Assembly: GCA_020832375.1 (NCBI GenBank)
Contig: JAFIEW010000034.1
Coordinates: 1-32,674, forward strand
Direction: 5' to 3'
Length of the DNA stretch: 32,674 nucleotides
Source: Cyclobacteriaceae bacterium
GTDB lineage: Bacteria; Bacteroidota; Bacteroidia; Cytophagales; Cyclobacteriaceae
Shown here: positions 15,951 through 26,298 of the stretch, piece after piece
Position numbering within the stretch: the stretch's first letter is position 1
How the letters are laid out: every line of letters starts with the position of its first letter
Made by a program: the position numbers and the translations under genes
The notes under the pieces: model-generated
What the model saw: the letters and a program-made list of their open reading frames with translations, nothing else
What the model was told of the DNA's origin: nothing
Database searches by the model: none

Positions 15951-16017
15951 GAACTATTTTTACCTCGAATCGATTGAAATAATCAACAAAATTTAATTCA
16001 ACCTAAGCCTTTATTCA

Positions 16018-16716
16018 ATGTGCGGTAGATATTCTATAGCGATCTCGAAGGAAAAAATTCAAGAGAAATACAAGATCGATATTTCTCCAACTTACAAGCC
16101 AATTTACAATGCAGCTCCTTCAATGCTATTACCGATTATCACCTCTGATGCAAAAGGTGGTCTAAGTTTTTTTTATTGGGGTTTTCTACCGCAGTTTTCT
16201 AAAAACAAGAGTATCAGTCACAAATTAATCAATACTCGCAGCGAAACTATTAGTGAGAAAAAATCATTTTCAGCGGCATTTAAAGAAAGAAGATGTATTA
16301 TACCTGCTCACGGCTTTTTTGAATGGAAACAGAGCGGTAAAAAAAGTAAAATCCCTTACTTTATAAAGCATAAATCTTTAGATATAATAAGCTTTGCTGG
16401 GATTTGGGAAGAATTTGAAGACGAAAACAATGAAACCAAGCACTGCTTTACGATCATCACTACCTCTGCTCCTTCATCAATAGAATCAATTCACAATCGT
16501 ATGCCGGTTATTTTGGATGATGAAACGGAAAAAGTATGGATGGACAGCTACAGCAACGAAGATCAACTTAAGGAAGTACTTCAAGAGGCAAACCAGCTTC
16601 CTTTGTCCTTTTACACCGTCAGCTCCGAGGTAAATAAAGTAAGTAATAATTTTTCAGACCTGCATTTACCTAGCGCCCCAATGGATCAACATGGTAACTA
16701 TACACTTTTTAATTGA
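16018..16716 (+). CDS. SRAP domain protein (YedK/HMCES family)
   Basis: Protects cells from abasic sites in single-stranded DNA by forming a thiazolidine DNA-protein crosslink through its N-terminal cysteine. MCGRYS puts the catalytic Cys2 directly after the removed initiator Met. The other active-site residues are in place: Asn72 in LINTRSET, Glu102 in PAHGFFEW and His159 in ESIHNRMPVIL. Length (232 residues) is normal. The ATG at 16018 is fixed by the need for Cys2. The TPR gene starts 15 nt after its stop, suggesting a shared transcript though no functional link is obvious. Confidence 0.96.
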   Translation: MCGRYSIAISKEKIQEKYKIDISPTYKPIYNAAPSMLLPIITSDAKGGLSFFYWGFLPQFSKNKSISHKLINTRSETISEKKSFSAAFKERRCIIPAHGFFEWKQSGKKSKIPYFIKHKSLDIISFAGIWEEFEDENNETKHCFTIITTSAPSSIESIHNRMPVILDDETEKVWMDSYSNEDQLKEVLQEANQLPLSFYTVSSEVNKVSNNFSDLHLPSAPMDQHGNYTLFN

Positions 16717-16731
16717 TTTAACCCTTCATCA

Positions 16732-17889
16732 GTGAAAAAAGTATTCGTGACCAAACATATCATCAAAGGGCTACTATTTGGATTACTTGTTTTATTGAGC
16801 GACAATTTAGTTAATGCTCAGTCTAAAAAAGTGGAAGAGCAGTATGAAAAGATATATGAGGCTCAGGAAAAACTACAAAAAAACCCTTTAGACATCAATG
16901 CAACGAGAAGTCTAGCCGACACATATGCTGACCTCGGAGACTTGGGTAAAGCCTTAATATATATTAATCAAAGCCTTGCACTTTACGAGGACTTAGAGGA
17001 GAGTAGAAAAAAACCTAAACTTAAAGCCCACCTGCACTACCTTAGAGCCAATATAAGACAATACCAAGGACGCTACCAAGGGGCACTGAATGAGCTACAT
17101 CAAGCCAAAAACGATATTGATGCAAATAAAAAGGAAAGCCTATTACTTGATATTGGCTTCAATCATTATCAAATAAATCAAAAAGATAGTGCATATCACT
17201 TTTACCAATTGATTACTGACCTATATCCAGATAGTTTTCGAGCATTTTACAACCTCGGGAACCTATATCTTGAAAAAGAAAATGAAGAGCGAGCATTAAG
17301 CATGTATCAAAAAAGTTTTGAAAAAAAAGCTGATTGGAAAGCTCCTTTGCTTAAAATCATTGAAATTAATCTAAAACAAAACGATTATGATACTGTAATT
17401 GCATATGCTGACAAATGGCTTGAAAACTATCCTAATGATCTTGAAATCCTTTTCAAAAAAGGAAATGCTGAATACAGATTACCCAAACTAAAAAATTCAA
17501 TAAAAACTTGGGATCGAATACTTGAAATTGAAGAAGACAACGCAGACGCTCTTCGTAACAAAGGTTTAGTCCTATTGATGCAAAATAATAATAAAAAAGC
17601 TCTAAAGTATTTTGAAAGCGCATTAGTTTACAGCCCTAGTGACCCTTACTTACTCTTAAATTTAGCATATGCATGCATTCGTCTTAAAAAGTGGAACGAA
17701 GCACTAGTTGCATTAGATAAAAGTATTTTAGAAGAAGGAAATCAAGCACTTCCGTATTACTATCGCGCCTTGGTACAAAAAGAGTTGGAGGATAAAATAA
17801 ACGCATGTAATAATCTAGAAATGTCGAAAATACTTGGAATGGAAGAATTCGAAATGCACCAAGATATACTCAACTATTGCTCAGATTGA
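16732..17889 (+). CDS. Exported TPR-repeat protein
   Basis: 385 residues, starting at GTG. The first in-frame codons encode a signal peptide (KKVFVTKHIIKGLLFGLLVLLSDNLVNA-Q), which fixes the GTG start, and no ATG gives one. The rest is almost entirely tetratricopeptide repeats (about 45-375): A..L.YI..SLALY, AFYNLGNLYLEKENEERALSMYQKSFE, ALRNKGLVLLMQNNNKKALKYFESAL, YLLLNLAYACIRLKKWNEALVALDKSI. The likely location is the periplasm, as a scaffold for protein contacts. No catalytic domain is attached. It follows the SRAP gene by 15 nt and its last 16 nt overlap the small convergent gene. Confidence 0.88.
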   Translation: MKKVFVTKHIIKGLLFGLLVLLSDNLVNAQSKKVEEQYEKIYEAQEKLQKNPLDINATRSLADTYADLGDLGKALIYINQSLALYEDLEESRKKPKLKAHLHYLRANIRQYQGRYQGALNELHQAKNDIDANKKESLLLDIGFNHYQINQKDSAYHFYQLITDLYPDSFRAFYNLGNLYLEKENEERALSMYQKSFEKKADWKAPLLKIIEINLKQNDYDTVIAYADKWLENYPNDLEILFKKGNAEYRLPKLKNSIKTWDRILEIEEDNADALRNKGLVLLMQNNNKKALKYFESALVYSPSDPYLLLNLAYACIRLKKWNEALVALDKSILEEGNQALPYYYRALVQKELEDKINACNNLEMSKILGMEEFEMHQDILNYCSD

Positions 17890-18131
17890 TCATCAACTTC
17901 ATTTCTCCACCCGTACGGATTCGTATCTGCTCCTACCACTTGACGTTTAATTTCACCTGTTTCGACTATCTCAGTGGTTTGAAGACCTTTTTCAACCCAC
18001 ATTACCTTTTCTACATGAGATCTAAACTTATCCTCATCCCCATCAAAGGCTACCCTAAGTAATTCTTCTCTGTTTGGTGCTGAATATTTTACCTCTTCAT
18101 TCGTTTTAAGCAGGATGTTAAATAATAGCAT
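17874..18131 (-). CDS. Small uncharacterised acidic protein
   Basis: 85 residues with no signal peptide, membrane segment or known motif. It starts MLLFNILLKTNEEVKYSAPNREELLRVAF and continues with DEDKFRSHVEKVMWVEKG and IKRQVVGADTNPYGWRNEV. The balanced charged composition and lack of rare-codon character make it look real rather than a shadow. It is short and overlaps the 3' end of the TPR gene by 16 nt in convergent orientation. Its promoter would lie in the 150-bp gap shared with the divergent S41 protease gene. No function is assigned. Confidence 0.6.
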   Translation of the reverse strand: MLLFNILLKTNEEVKYSAPNREELLRVAFDGDEDKFRSHVEKVMWVEKGLQTTEIVETGEIKRQVVGADTNPYGWRNEVDDQSEQ

Positions 18132-18281
18132 AATATTGGTTTTTGTTTAGAGAACAAGTCTAGCCCTCTTAGTGTTTTAATTACATTTATTGAGAAATAT
18201 CTTTAATTTGTATTGAAAGGATATAATTTTACATTTTTTGAGAATAACTTGTATAACCTGATTTAACCTACACAAAAAAAT

Positions 18282-19688
18282 ATGAAGCTACAAAATATAC
18301 TTGCTTCTTTATTGACTTTATTAATCTTGCTGGGATGCAACCCTGATGATGATATTGATACTGAAACAAGTGAAAATCGACAGATCAATGAATGGATACA
18401 GCTCACAATGGAAAATATATATTACTGGAATGATCGAATGAATGAGAGGCAGCCAACGGCGGAAAGACCTGAAGAGTATTTTTACAGTCTCCTTTATGAA
18501 AACGATCGGTTTAGTATCATCCATCCAAACTTCACCGAGCTTCGTGCTTCATTAAGTGGAGTCCGTAGAGAGGTCGGTTATCAATTTCGACTATTTAGTG
18601 TTGCAGATTCTGATGATATAATTTGTTCAGTAACCTATGTAAAGAAAGGCTCACCTGCAGAAGCCGCGGGCTTAAAACGAGGGGATATCATTTCTGAAGT
18701 CAATGGGGAAAAGTTCACACAAACCAATTTCCAGTCGCTAGCGAGTGCTGCAAGACAAAGTCAACGTCTTCTATTTAAAAGATATGATCCTGAAATTGGA
18801 TTGAGAAATCCAATCCTAGAGAAAGAAATTGTATTAGATGCACAAGAAGTGCAAGAAAACCCTATTCATTTGGATACACTCCTTTTGATCAATGAGAAAA
18901 AAGTAGGATACATTGTTTATAATCTATTCACTTTAGGTAGTCAACAAAACAACTTTAAAAACCAATTAGATGAGGTTATCAGTAGTTTTAATACCGAAGG
19001 AATATCTGACCTTATCATCGATTTAAGATACAATGGAGGTGGGGCGGTGAATGCTGCTTTGCACTTTGCTTCATTACTTGTAGATGCAACAGACGATAGA
19101 AAGATCTTTAGTCAGAATAAGTATAATGAAAACCTAATGGAAATCATCCTTAATGACCCTGATTTAGGAGAGGACTTTTTAAATCTTTATTTCGATCCTA
19201 ATGTTCAATCGCTTAAACCACTATCTGGAAAAATATATTTTCTCACCAGCAGATCAACAGCATCGGCATCAGAACTCTTAATCAATGGGACAAATCCATT
19301 TATAAGTTCTGAAGTTGCAGGAATAAATACAAATGGTAAAAACGTAGGATCTACATTAATAGAAGATGGTGAAAATCCAAGTAATAATTATGGTTTATTA
19401 CCTATAATATTTGAAACATTCAACTCGCAAAATTTGACCTTTCAAAATGGAATTGCTCCTACTTTAAATAGTGAATTGTCATCTGACAATCGATTACCAT
19501 TTTTTCCATTCGGTGATTTAAGAGAAAGTTTATTGAGTATTGCTGTAAATGATATTGTGGGTATGCCAGCAAGAAGGATTCCTCATCGTCAGGTTCAAGT
19601 TAAAGAATTATTTGATTCGTCTTCAGACAGCCCCTTACACGAAAAAATGATTGACGAAAGAAATTACAATTTCTATATTAGACCATAA
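18282..19688 (+). CDS. S41 family C-terminal-processing protease, lipoprotein
   Basis: 468-residue CtpA/Tsp-like serine protease anchored by lipid. The lipobox LLGC puts the lipidated Cys at residue 19. After a helical N-terminal segment, a PDZ domain (about 95-165) contains YVKKGSPAEAAGLKRGDIISEVNG. The protease core has DLIIDLRYNGGGAVNAALHFASLL, and the catalytic pair Ser328 (RSTASASELL) and Lys353 (TNGKNVG) at the expected spacing of 25 residues. It would cleave C-terminal tails of envelope proteins. Periplasmic or outer-membrane location is inferred from the lipobox. The region upstream is shared with a divergent small gene. Confidence 0.93.
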   Translation: MKLQNILASLLTLLILLGCNPDDDIDTETSENRQINEWIQLTMENIYYWNDRMNERQPTAERPEEYFYSLLYENDRFSIIHPNFTELRASLSGVRREVGYQFRLFSVADSDDIICSVTYVKKGSPAEAAGLKRGDIISEVNGEKFTQTNFQSLASAARQSQRLLFKRYDPEIGLRNPILEKEIVLDAQEVQENPIHLDTLLLINEKKVGYIVYNLFTLGSQQNNFKNQLDEVISSFNTEGISDLIIDLRYNGGGAVNAALHFASLLVDATDDRKIFSQNKYNENLMEIILNDPDLGEDFLNLYFDPNVQSLKPLSGKIYFLTSRSTASASELLINGTNPFISSEVAGINTNGKNVGSTLIEDGENPSNNYGLLPIIFETFNSQNLTFQNGIAPTLNSELSSDNRLPFFPFGDLRESLLSIAVNDIVGMPARRIPHRQVQVKELFDSSSDSPLHEKMIDERNYNFYIRP

Positions 19689-19911
19689 AAATTTGAGTCT
19701 TGATCAAAATTCTAATTGCGACAACAATTTTGCTTTAAAAAACCAAAAGATAGACAGCCCATAAAAGTCATTTTTGGTTCCACTATTAATTTAACATCCT
19801 GCAGGCCTGATATATTCTTAATAAATTCTTCCCCAATTAATTAGAAGTAAAGATCCATATTAAGAAATGATGACCTTCTTAAAGATACATCCTATTGTAG
19901 CACTTTTTCAT

Positions 19912-19919
19912 TAGTTTTG
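19912..19919 (+). promoter_or_regulatory. -7 box (TAGTTTTG) for the PhoD-like gene
   Basis: TAGTTTTG matches TAnnTTTG, 22 bp before the ATG at 19942. The nearest TTG (19895-19897) is only 14 nt upstream, shorter than usual. Confidence 0.45.
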
Positions 19920-19941
19920 AAGAAATTAACAGCCAACTACT

Positions 19942-20970
19942 ATGATACCACGATACCTTACTAAGTTTGGAATACATTTTTTATTATTCGCCCTATTAAT
20001 AACTAGCCAGTTCGTTCAAGCGCAAGATAACTTACGCTTTGCACTGGGTTCTTGCAATAAATCAGATCTACCTCAACCACTATGGGAACATGTACTGTCA
20101 GCAGAACCAGATGTCTGGATTTGGTTGGGCGATATTATCTATGCTGATACTCAAAATATGAAAAGGATGAAGCGCAATTATGATCTACAATTTAACCATC
20201 CAGAGTATAAAAAGTTAAGAACCAACATGGAGGTAATTGGAATATGGGATGATCATGATTACGGTAAAAACGATGCTGGTAAAGAATATCCTAAGAAAAA
20301 AGAAAGTAGGGAGTTACTCTACGATTTTTTAGAAATACCAAAAGATCATCCTGATAGAGATAAAGAAGGAGCCTATTTGAGTAGAACATTTGGTGAGGGT
20401 GACAAAACTGTAAAGGTGATCCTACTAGATACTCGTTACTTTAGAGATAGATTAAACTTTGTGCAAGGAAGAGGGTATCTACCTATCAATGAAGGTAGCA
20501 TGCTGGGAGAAGAACAGTGGCAATGGCTAGAAAATGAATTGAAGGAAAATGATGCCGCTGTCACATTTATAGGCAGTGGTATTCAAATACTTCATAATGA
20601 GCACAAATATGAAAAGTGGAGCAACTTACCACATGAATTAAACAAACTTAAAAGCCTAATTTTAAAATATCAAGAAGCAAACATCATCCTTCTAAGCGGC
20701 GATAGGCATATTTCTGAGTTTGCAAAGGAAAGGCTACCCGGCTTAAAATACCCACTATTCGAAGTTACCACGAGCGGGCTCACCCATAGTTATAGCAACA
20801 ATCCAGGCGAACCTAACCGGAAAAGGATAGGGAAATTAATTACCGATTTAAGCTTTGCCCTTGTTGACATAGATTGGACTGATGAAAAGGTTACTGTTGT
20901 AATGAAACATATTGGCAAAAAAGGTGAAGTGCTAGAAAAAGTAAGTACTAATTTTGAAATTCAAAAGTAA
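19942..20970 (+). CDS. PhoD-like metallophosphatase, exported
   Basis: 342-residue alkaline phosphatase D-type metallophosphoesterase. The signal peptide has its hydrophobic core at FLLFALLITSQF with cleavage near VQA-Q. Metal-binding motifs appear in order: FALGSCN, WIWLGDIIYAD, GIWDDHDYGKND (all typical of PhoD), then LLDTRYFRD, FIGSGIQIL and LLSGDRHISEF. It lacks the long N-terminal Fn3-like domain of Bacillus PhoD, so it belongs to the short Bacteroidota group. Likely substrates are phosphodiesters or phosphomonoesters in the periplasm; this cannot be narrowed. The gene stands alone between an S41 protease gene and a dapA terminator. Confidence 0.93.
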   Translation: MIPRYLTKFGIHFLLFALLITSQFVQAQDNLRFALGSCNKSDLPQPLWEHVLSAEPDVWIWLGDIIYADTQNMKRMKRNYDLQFNHPEYKKLRTNMEVIGIWDDHDYGKNDAGKEYPKKKESRELLYDFLEIPKDHPDRDKEGAYLSRTFGEGDKTVKVILLDTRYFRDRLNFVQGRGYLPINEGSMLGEEQWQWLENELKENDAAVTFIGSGIQILHNEHKYEKWSNLPHELNKLKSLILKYQEANIILLSGDRHISEFAKERLPGLKYPLFEVTTSGLTHSYSNNPGEPNRKRIGKLITDLSFALVDIDWTDEKVTVVMKHIGKKGEVLEKVSTNFEIQK

Positions 20971-21060
20971 TCAAAGAGAATTCGAATACCTACATCTATC
21001 TAAAAGATATCTTTCATACTTCTTAATCAATGACTTAGCTCGTATAAATTGGCAAAAAAA

Positions 21061-21090
21061 CAGAAAAGAAGCTAATCAGCTTCTTTTCTG
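21061..21090 (-). terminator. Rho-independent terminator of dapA
   Basis: A 13-bp stem (21061-21073 with 21078-21090, arms CAGAAAAGAAGCT and AGCTTCTTTTCTG) has a 4-nt loop and, on the minus strand, is followed by seven T. It lies 44 bp past the dapA stop. It may also end the convergent PhoD-like transcript. Confidence 0.88.
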
Positions 21091-21133
21091 TTGCAACTGT
21101 TTTTCATAAATAATACAATACCCCCAGTAATCT

Positions 21134-22021
21134 CTATACGGCATTCTTGAGCCCAATATTAGCGAGGCATCTTGCTATTTCAGATTGTAAATGTTCGGAC
21201 GGAGGCAAAAGAGGTAGCCTACTATGATGATCACAAATCCCCCTTATCTTCAGAATTTCCTTTGTTCCTACAGGGTTGCTCTCACTGTAAAGCAGTGGAT
21301 TGATATCAAGTAACTGAAATAATAGGGTCTTCGCTCCAGCAAAGTCTCCATTAAGGGCTTTATTGACTGCATTACAGAATATCTCAGGCAAAGAATTGGC
21401 TAATACCGAAATAACACCCTCAGCACCCAATGAAATCATAGGTACTGTGAGAAGATCATCACCACTAATGAGTAGAAAATCATTAGGCTTCGTTTTAGCT
21501 ATGTGCATACATTGCTGTAAATCACCTGATGCCTCTTTCGTTCCAATAATATTTGGGTGCTGAGCCAAATAAAGCGTTGTTGCCGCAGTCATATTACTTG
21601 AAGTACGACCAGGTACGTTGTACAAAATCACAGGAACAGGCGATTTATCCGCAATTTTTTCAAAATGGGCAATGATTCCAGCTTGAGAAGGTTTATTGTA
21701 AGCTGGTGAAACTGATAAGATGGCATCTACACCTTCAAAATCAGAGCTGTCTATTTTTTCAAGTACATCTAAGGTATTATTACCTCCTAATCCCAATACT
21801 ACAGGTAGCTTCTTTATGTTATTGGCCTGTATGAAGCTCAAAATCTCTTGTTTCTCCTTTGCCGAGGTCGTAACGTTCTCGCCTGTAGTACCATGTACCA
21901 CAAAATAATCTACATACTTAGAGTTGAAATCCAACAATTTTTTAAGACCATCATAATCGACCTCTCCGCCTGCGTCAAATGGTGTTACCAAAGCAACCCC
22001 TGTTCCTCTAAATTTGCTCAT
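21134..22021 (-). CDS. dapA: 4-hydroxy-tetrahydrodipicolinate synthase
   Basis: Condenses pyruvate with L-aspartate semialdehyde, the first committed step of lysine and diaminopimelate synthesis, in the cytoplasm. It has 295 residues. The pyruvate-binding motif GTTGE (44-48), Tyr134 in LYNVPGRT with Arg139, and the Schiff-base Lys162 in GTKEASGDL are all present at standard spacing. The start at 22021 is ATG and lies 2 nt after the DUF6913-type gene's stop, so the two are co-transcribed. A strong terminator follows. Confidence 0.97.
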   Translation of the reverse strand: MSKFRGTGVALVTPFDAGGEVDYDGLKKLLDFNSKYVDYFVVHGTTGENVTTSAKEKQEILSFIQANNIKKLPVVLGLGGNNTLDVLEKIDSSDFEGVDAILSVSPAYNKPSQAGIIAHFEKIADKSPVPVILYNVPGRTSSNMTAATTLYLAQHPNIIGTKEASGDLQQCMHIAKTKPNDFLLISGDDLLTVPMISLGAEGVISVLANSLPEIFCNAVNKALNGDFAGAKTLLFQLLDINPLLYSESNPVGTKEILKIRGICDHHSRLPLLPPSEHLQSEIARCLANIGLKNAV

Positions 22022-22023
22022 TC

Positions 22024-22536
22024 TTATTTAATTTCTTTAATGTAGTGATAAATAGTGTTTTCGATTGAGTCTTTGTTCTTAGTAATTAATATTAAGTCTG
22101 CTGAAGCCATCAACAGCTCAGATGGTGGGGTTATTTTACAAGAGGCATTGGTTAAAGTAAATATAAATCCAATAGCTTCATCAGGTTCTTCAGATAAATT
22201 AATCAAAAAGTCATACTTCTTATTTTGAAAGCTAATCAAACTCGCTCCAGAAACTTCTCCAAACAAACTTATATCAGCGGTAGAAAATTCATCTTTACCG
22301 AGAGTTTCTTTTGACTTAGGCCTATCTTTAAGACACAAAACCGTAACTTCTTTCCCATCCCTCCGAAAGAGATGTATTAAATCTTGCATTCGTTTATCCT
22401 TACCTCCTTCAGTACGACCATCTCCAATCACCGCAACATTTTTACTATTTTGATAGGTGACTGTAGCTACTTGCCTAGATAGTTTGGCGGATCGATTGAT
22501 TTTAAAACCTAATATTCTTTTTTTAAACCACCACAT
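22024..22536 (-). CDS. DUF6913-type uncharacterised protein
   Basis: 170 residues with no signal peptide or membrane helix. It begins with a basic segment (MWWFKKRILGFKINRSAKLSRQ) and then shows alternating strands and helices: VAVIGDGRTEGGKDKRMQDLIHLFRRDGKEVTVLCL, ADISLFGEVSGASLISFQNKKYDFLINLSEEPDEAIGFIFTLTNASCKI, and ADLILITKNKDSIENTIYHYIKEI. The pattern, and its placement directly before dapA, are what I recall for the Bacteroidota family DUF6913. The function is unknown. The basic N-terminus followed by a nucleotide-fold-like VAVIGDGRTEG suggests a peripheral role, but that is inference. It ends 2 nt before dapA. Confidence 0.82.
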   Translation of the reverse strand: MWWFKKRILGFKINRSAKLSRQVATVTYQNSKNVAVIGDGRTEGGKDKRMQDLIHLFRRDGKEVTVLCLKDRPKSKETLGKDEFSTADISLFGEVSGASLISFQNKKYDFLINLSEEPDEAIGFIFTLTNASCKITPPSELLMASADLILITKNKDSIENTIYHYIKEIK

Positions 22537-22691
22537 AAATTGTTGTTAGTTTTTGCTATGCATCTAGCACACAACTTTTCATAAATTTCATTAAAAAAAC
22601 AACTAAACTGTACTTTGGCACCGTTGAAAAGTAGGCTTTCAATTATTTACAAACTTAAATTATATAAAGTACCATACATAAGCCATAGATA

Positions 22692-24812
<2,121 letters not shown>

Positions 24813-24952
24813 TCAATAGAAATGATGCTTTTAACTATCATTATACATCTGTAAAAGATGATGGCAGGCAATAAAAAGATAGTTTTTTGAAAAGTATAAA
24901 GATTTAAAAATAGGCTTTAAACTCATGCACCCTAGGCTAGCGGTAACTTTTC

Positions 24953-24960
24953 TATTTTTG
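24953..24960 (+). promoter_or_regulatory. Second possible -7 box (TATTTTTG) upstream of dehydratase
   Basis: TATTTTTG matches TAnnTTTG but lies about 164 bp before the dehydratase ATG, so it would give a long leader. It may be chance in AT-rich DNA. Confidence 0.25.
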
Positions 24961-25093
24961 TGGGATGCTGATTTGAGTTATCATTCCTCGAAAACAAAAA
25001 TATTACTACGAGCTTCAGTCATGCTGATCAAAGAGGTATTGAACTACAAATTGTCAACAGCTATCAAAATCTAAAAAAATGAAGAACTTTTAC

Positions 25094-25101
25094 TATTTTT
25101 G
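25094..25101 (+). promoter_or_regulatory. -7 box (TATTTTTG) for the dehydratase gene
   Basis: TATTTTTG matches TAnnTTTG 23 bp before the ATG at 25125. No TTTG -33 element is visible at the right spacing. Confidence 0.45.
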
Positions 25102-25124
25102 AGAGAATTGAAAAGACAACGAGC

Positions 25125-26069
25125 ATGAATAAATTTCCCTCTAAAGAAGATTTAGAAGAAGCTTTTGAAGCTATTGCGCCATACATACACCGAACACCAG
25201 TACTTGATTCACAGTATTTTGATGATCAGGTGGGTGGAAATGTATACTTTAAAGCTGAAAATTTTCAAAAAGCGGGTGCTTTCAAAATGCGTGGGGCCGC
25301 CTATGCAGTGAGTAAACTTACCGATAAGCAAAAAAAGAAGGGAGTATGCACACATAGTAGTGGTAATCATGCACAAGCACTTGCTCGATCAGCACAGATC
25401 GAGAAAATCCCAGCCTATATTGTAATGCCTTCCAATGCACCTGAAGTTAAAAAAGCCGCAGTGAAAGAATACGACGGTCAGATCATCATCTGCCAGCCAA
25501 CTTTAGCGGCTAGAGAAAAAACACTTGAACAAGTACAACGGGATACCGATGCCATTTTTATACCACCGTATGACCATCCTCATATTATTGCGGGACAAGC
25601 AACCGCTGCAATGGAACTACTTGACGATCTAACACTAGACTTCATCATAGTGCCTGTAGGGGGTGGCGGATTACTTGCTGGTAGCGCGTTGGCCGCGCAT
25701 TATTTTTCACCAAAAACGCAAGTTATTGGTGCAGAACCATCTGGTGCTGACGATGCTTACAGAAGTTTATACAGTGGAGAACGAGTAAAAGAACATCAGC
25801 CCTCAACCATAGCCGATGGACTACTGACTACCTTGGGTAAGCTTAATTTTGAAATCATTAAAACTCATGTCAAAGAGATACACACAGTAAGTGATAGCGA
25901 AATTATCGTAGCAATGAGGGCAGTATACGAACGTATGAAAGTAATCATTGAGCCTTCCTGCGCCGTGCCGGTGGCAGTACTGCTAAAGCATAAAGAGAAA
26001 TTTAAAAATAAGAAAGTAGGTATCATCTTGTCGGGAGGAAACATAGATGTATCGAACTTACCTTTTTAG
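25125..26069 (+). CDS. PLP-dependent threonine/serine dehydratase or serine racemase
   Basis: Fold-type II PLP enzyme of 314 residues, single domain, without the C-terminal ACT regulatory domain of biosynthetic IlvA. Lys54 in AGAFKMRGA binds PLP. Ser79 in HSSGNHAQALA is at the position of the re-face serine of serine racemases. VPVGGGGLLAG is the tetraglycine phosphate loop and ERMKVIIEPSCAV the typical C-terminal motif. The reaction is either deamination of L-threonine/L-serine to 2-oxobutyrate/pyruvate or L/D-serine racemisation, and the two activities often coexist. The nearby E1 gene could use 2-oxobutyrate, which slightly favours a catabolic dehydratase role. Confidence 0.9.
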   Translation: MNKFPSKEDLEEAFEAIAPYIHRTPVLDSQYFDDQVGGNVYFKAENFQKAGAFKMRGAAYAVSKLTDKQKKKGVCTHSSGNHAQALARSAQIEKIPAYIVMPSNAPEVKKAAVKEYDGQIIICQPTLAAREKTLEQVQRDTDAIFIPPYDHPHIIAGQATAAMELLDDLTLDFIIVPVGGGGLLAGSALAAHYFSPKTQVIGAEPSGADDAYRSLYSGERVKEHQPSTIADGLLTTLGKLNFEIIKTHVKEIHTVSDSEIIVAMRAVYERMKVIIEPSCAVPVAVLLKHKEKFKNKKVGIILSGGNIDVSNLPF

Positions 26070-26146
26070 TTGTCAAGAAGTAAGCTAAAAACAAACCTCA
26101 TTTCACGGATTCTTCTATAGGCAAAAAAACGAAAGCTTCAAGAGGT

Positions 26147-26220
26147 AATTACCCACTCGAATGCCCATAATTCAGCAAGAAATTGATGAAGTTATACTTC
26201 ACAAACATTAATGGGTAATT
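26147..26220 (+). repeat. Inverted repeat with nested hairpin before the E1 gene
   Basis: AATTACCCA (26147-26155) is complementary to TGGGTAATT (26212-26220). Inside lies a second stem TGAAGT/ACTTCA (26187-26192, 26196-26201). The element begins 78 bp past the dehydratase stop and ends 78 bp before the E1 start. It could be a leader structure, weak terminator or protein site. Confidence 0.35.
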
Positions 26221-26298
26221 TGATAAACCTATAAGTAATAATCAAGAAAAATAGCAAAGTGTATCAATTAGATATATCGAAGAAAAAACAAAAAGGCT

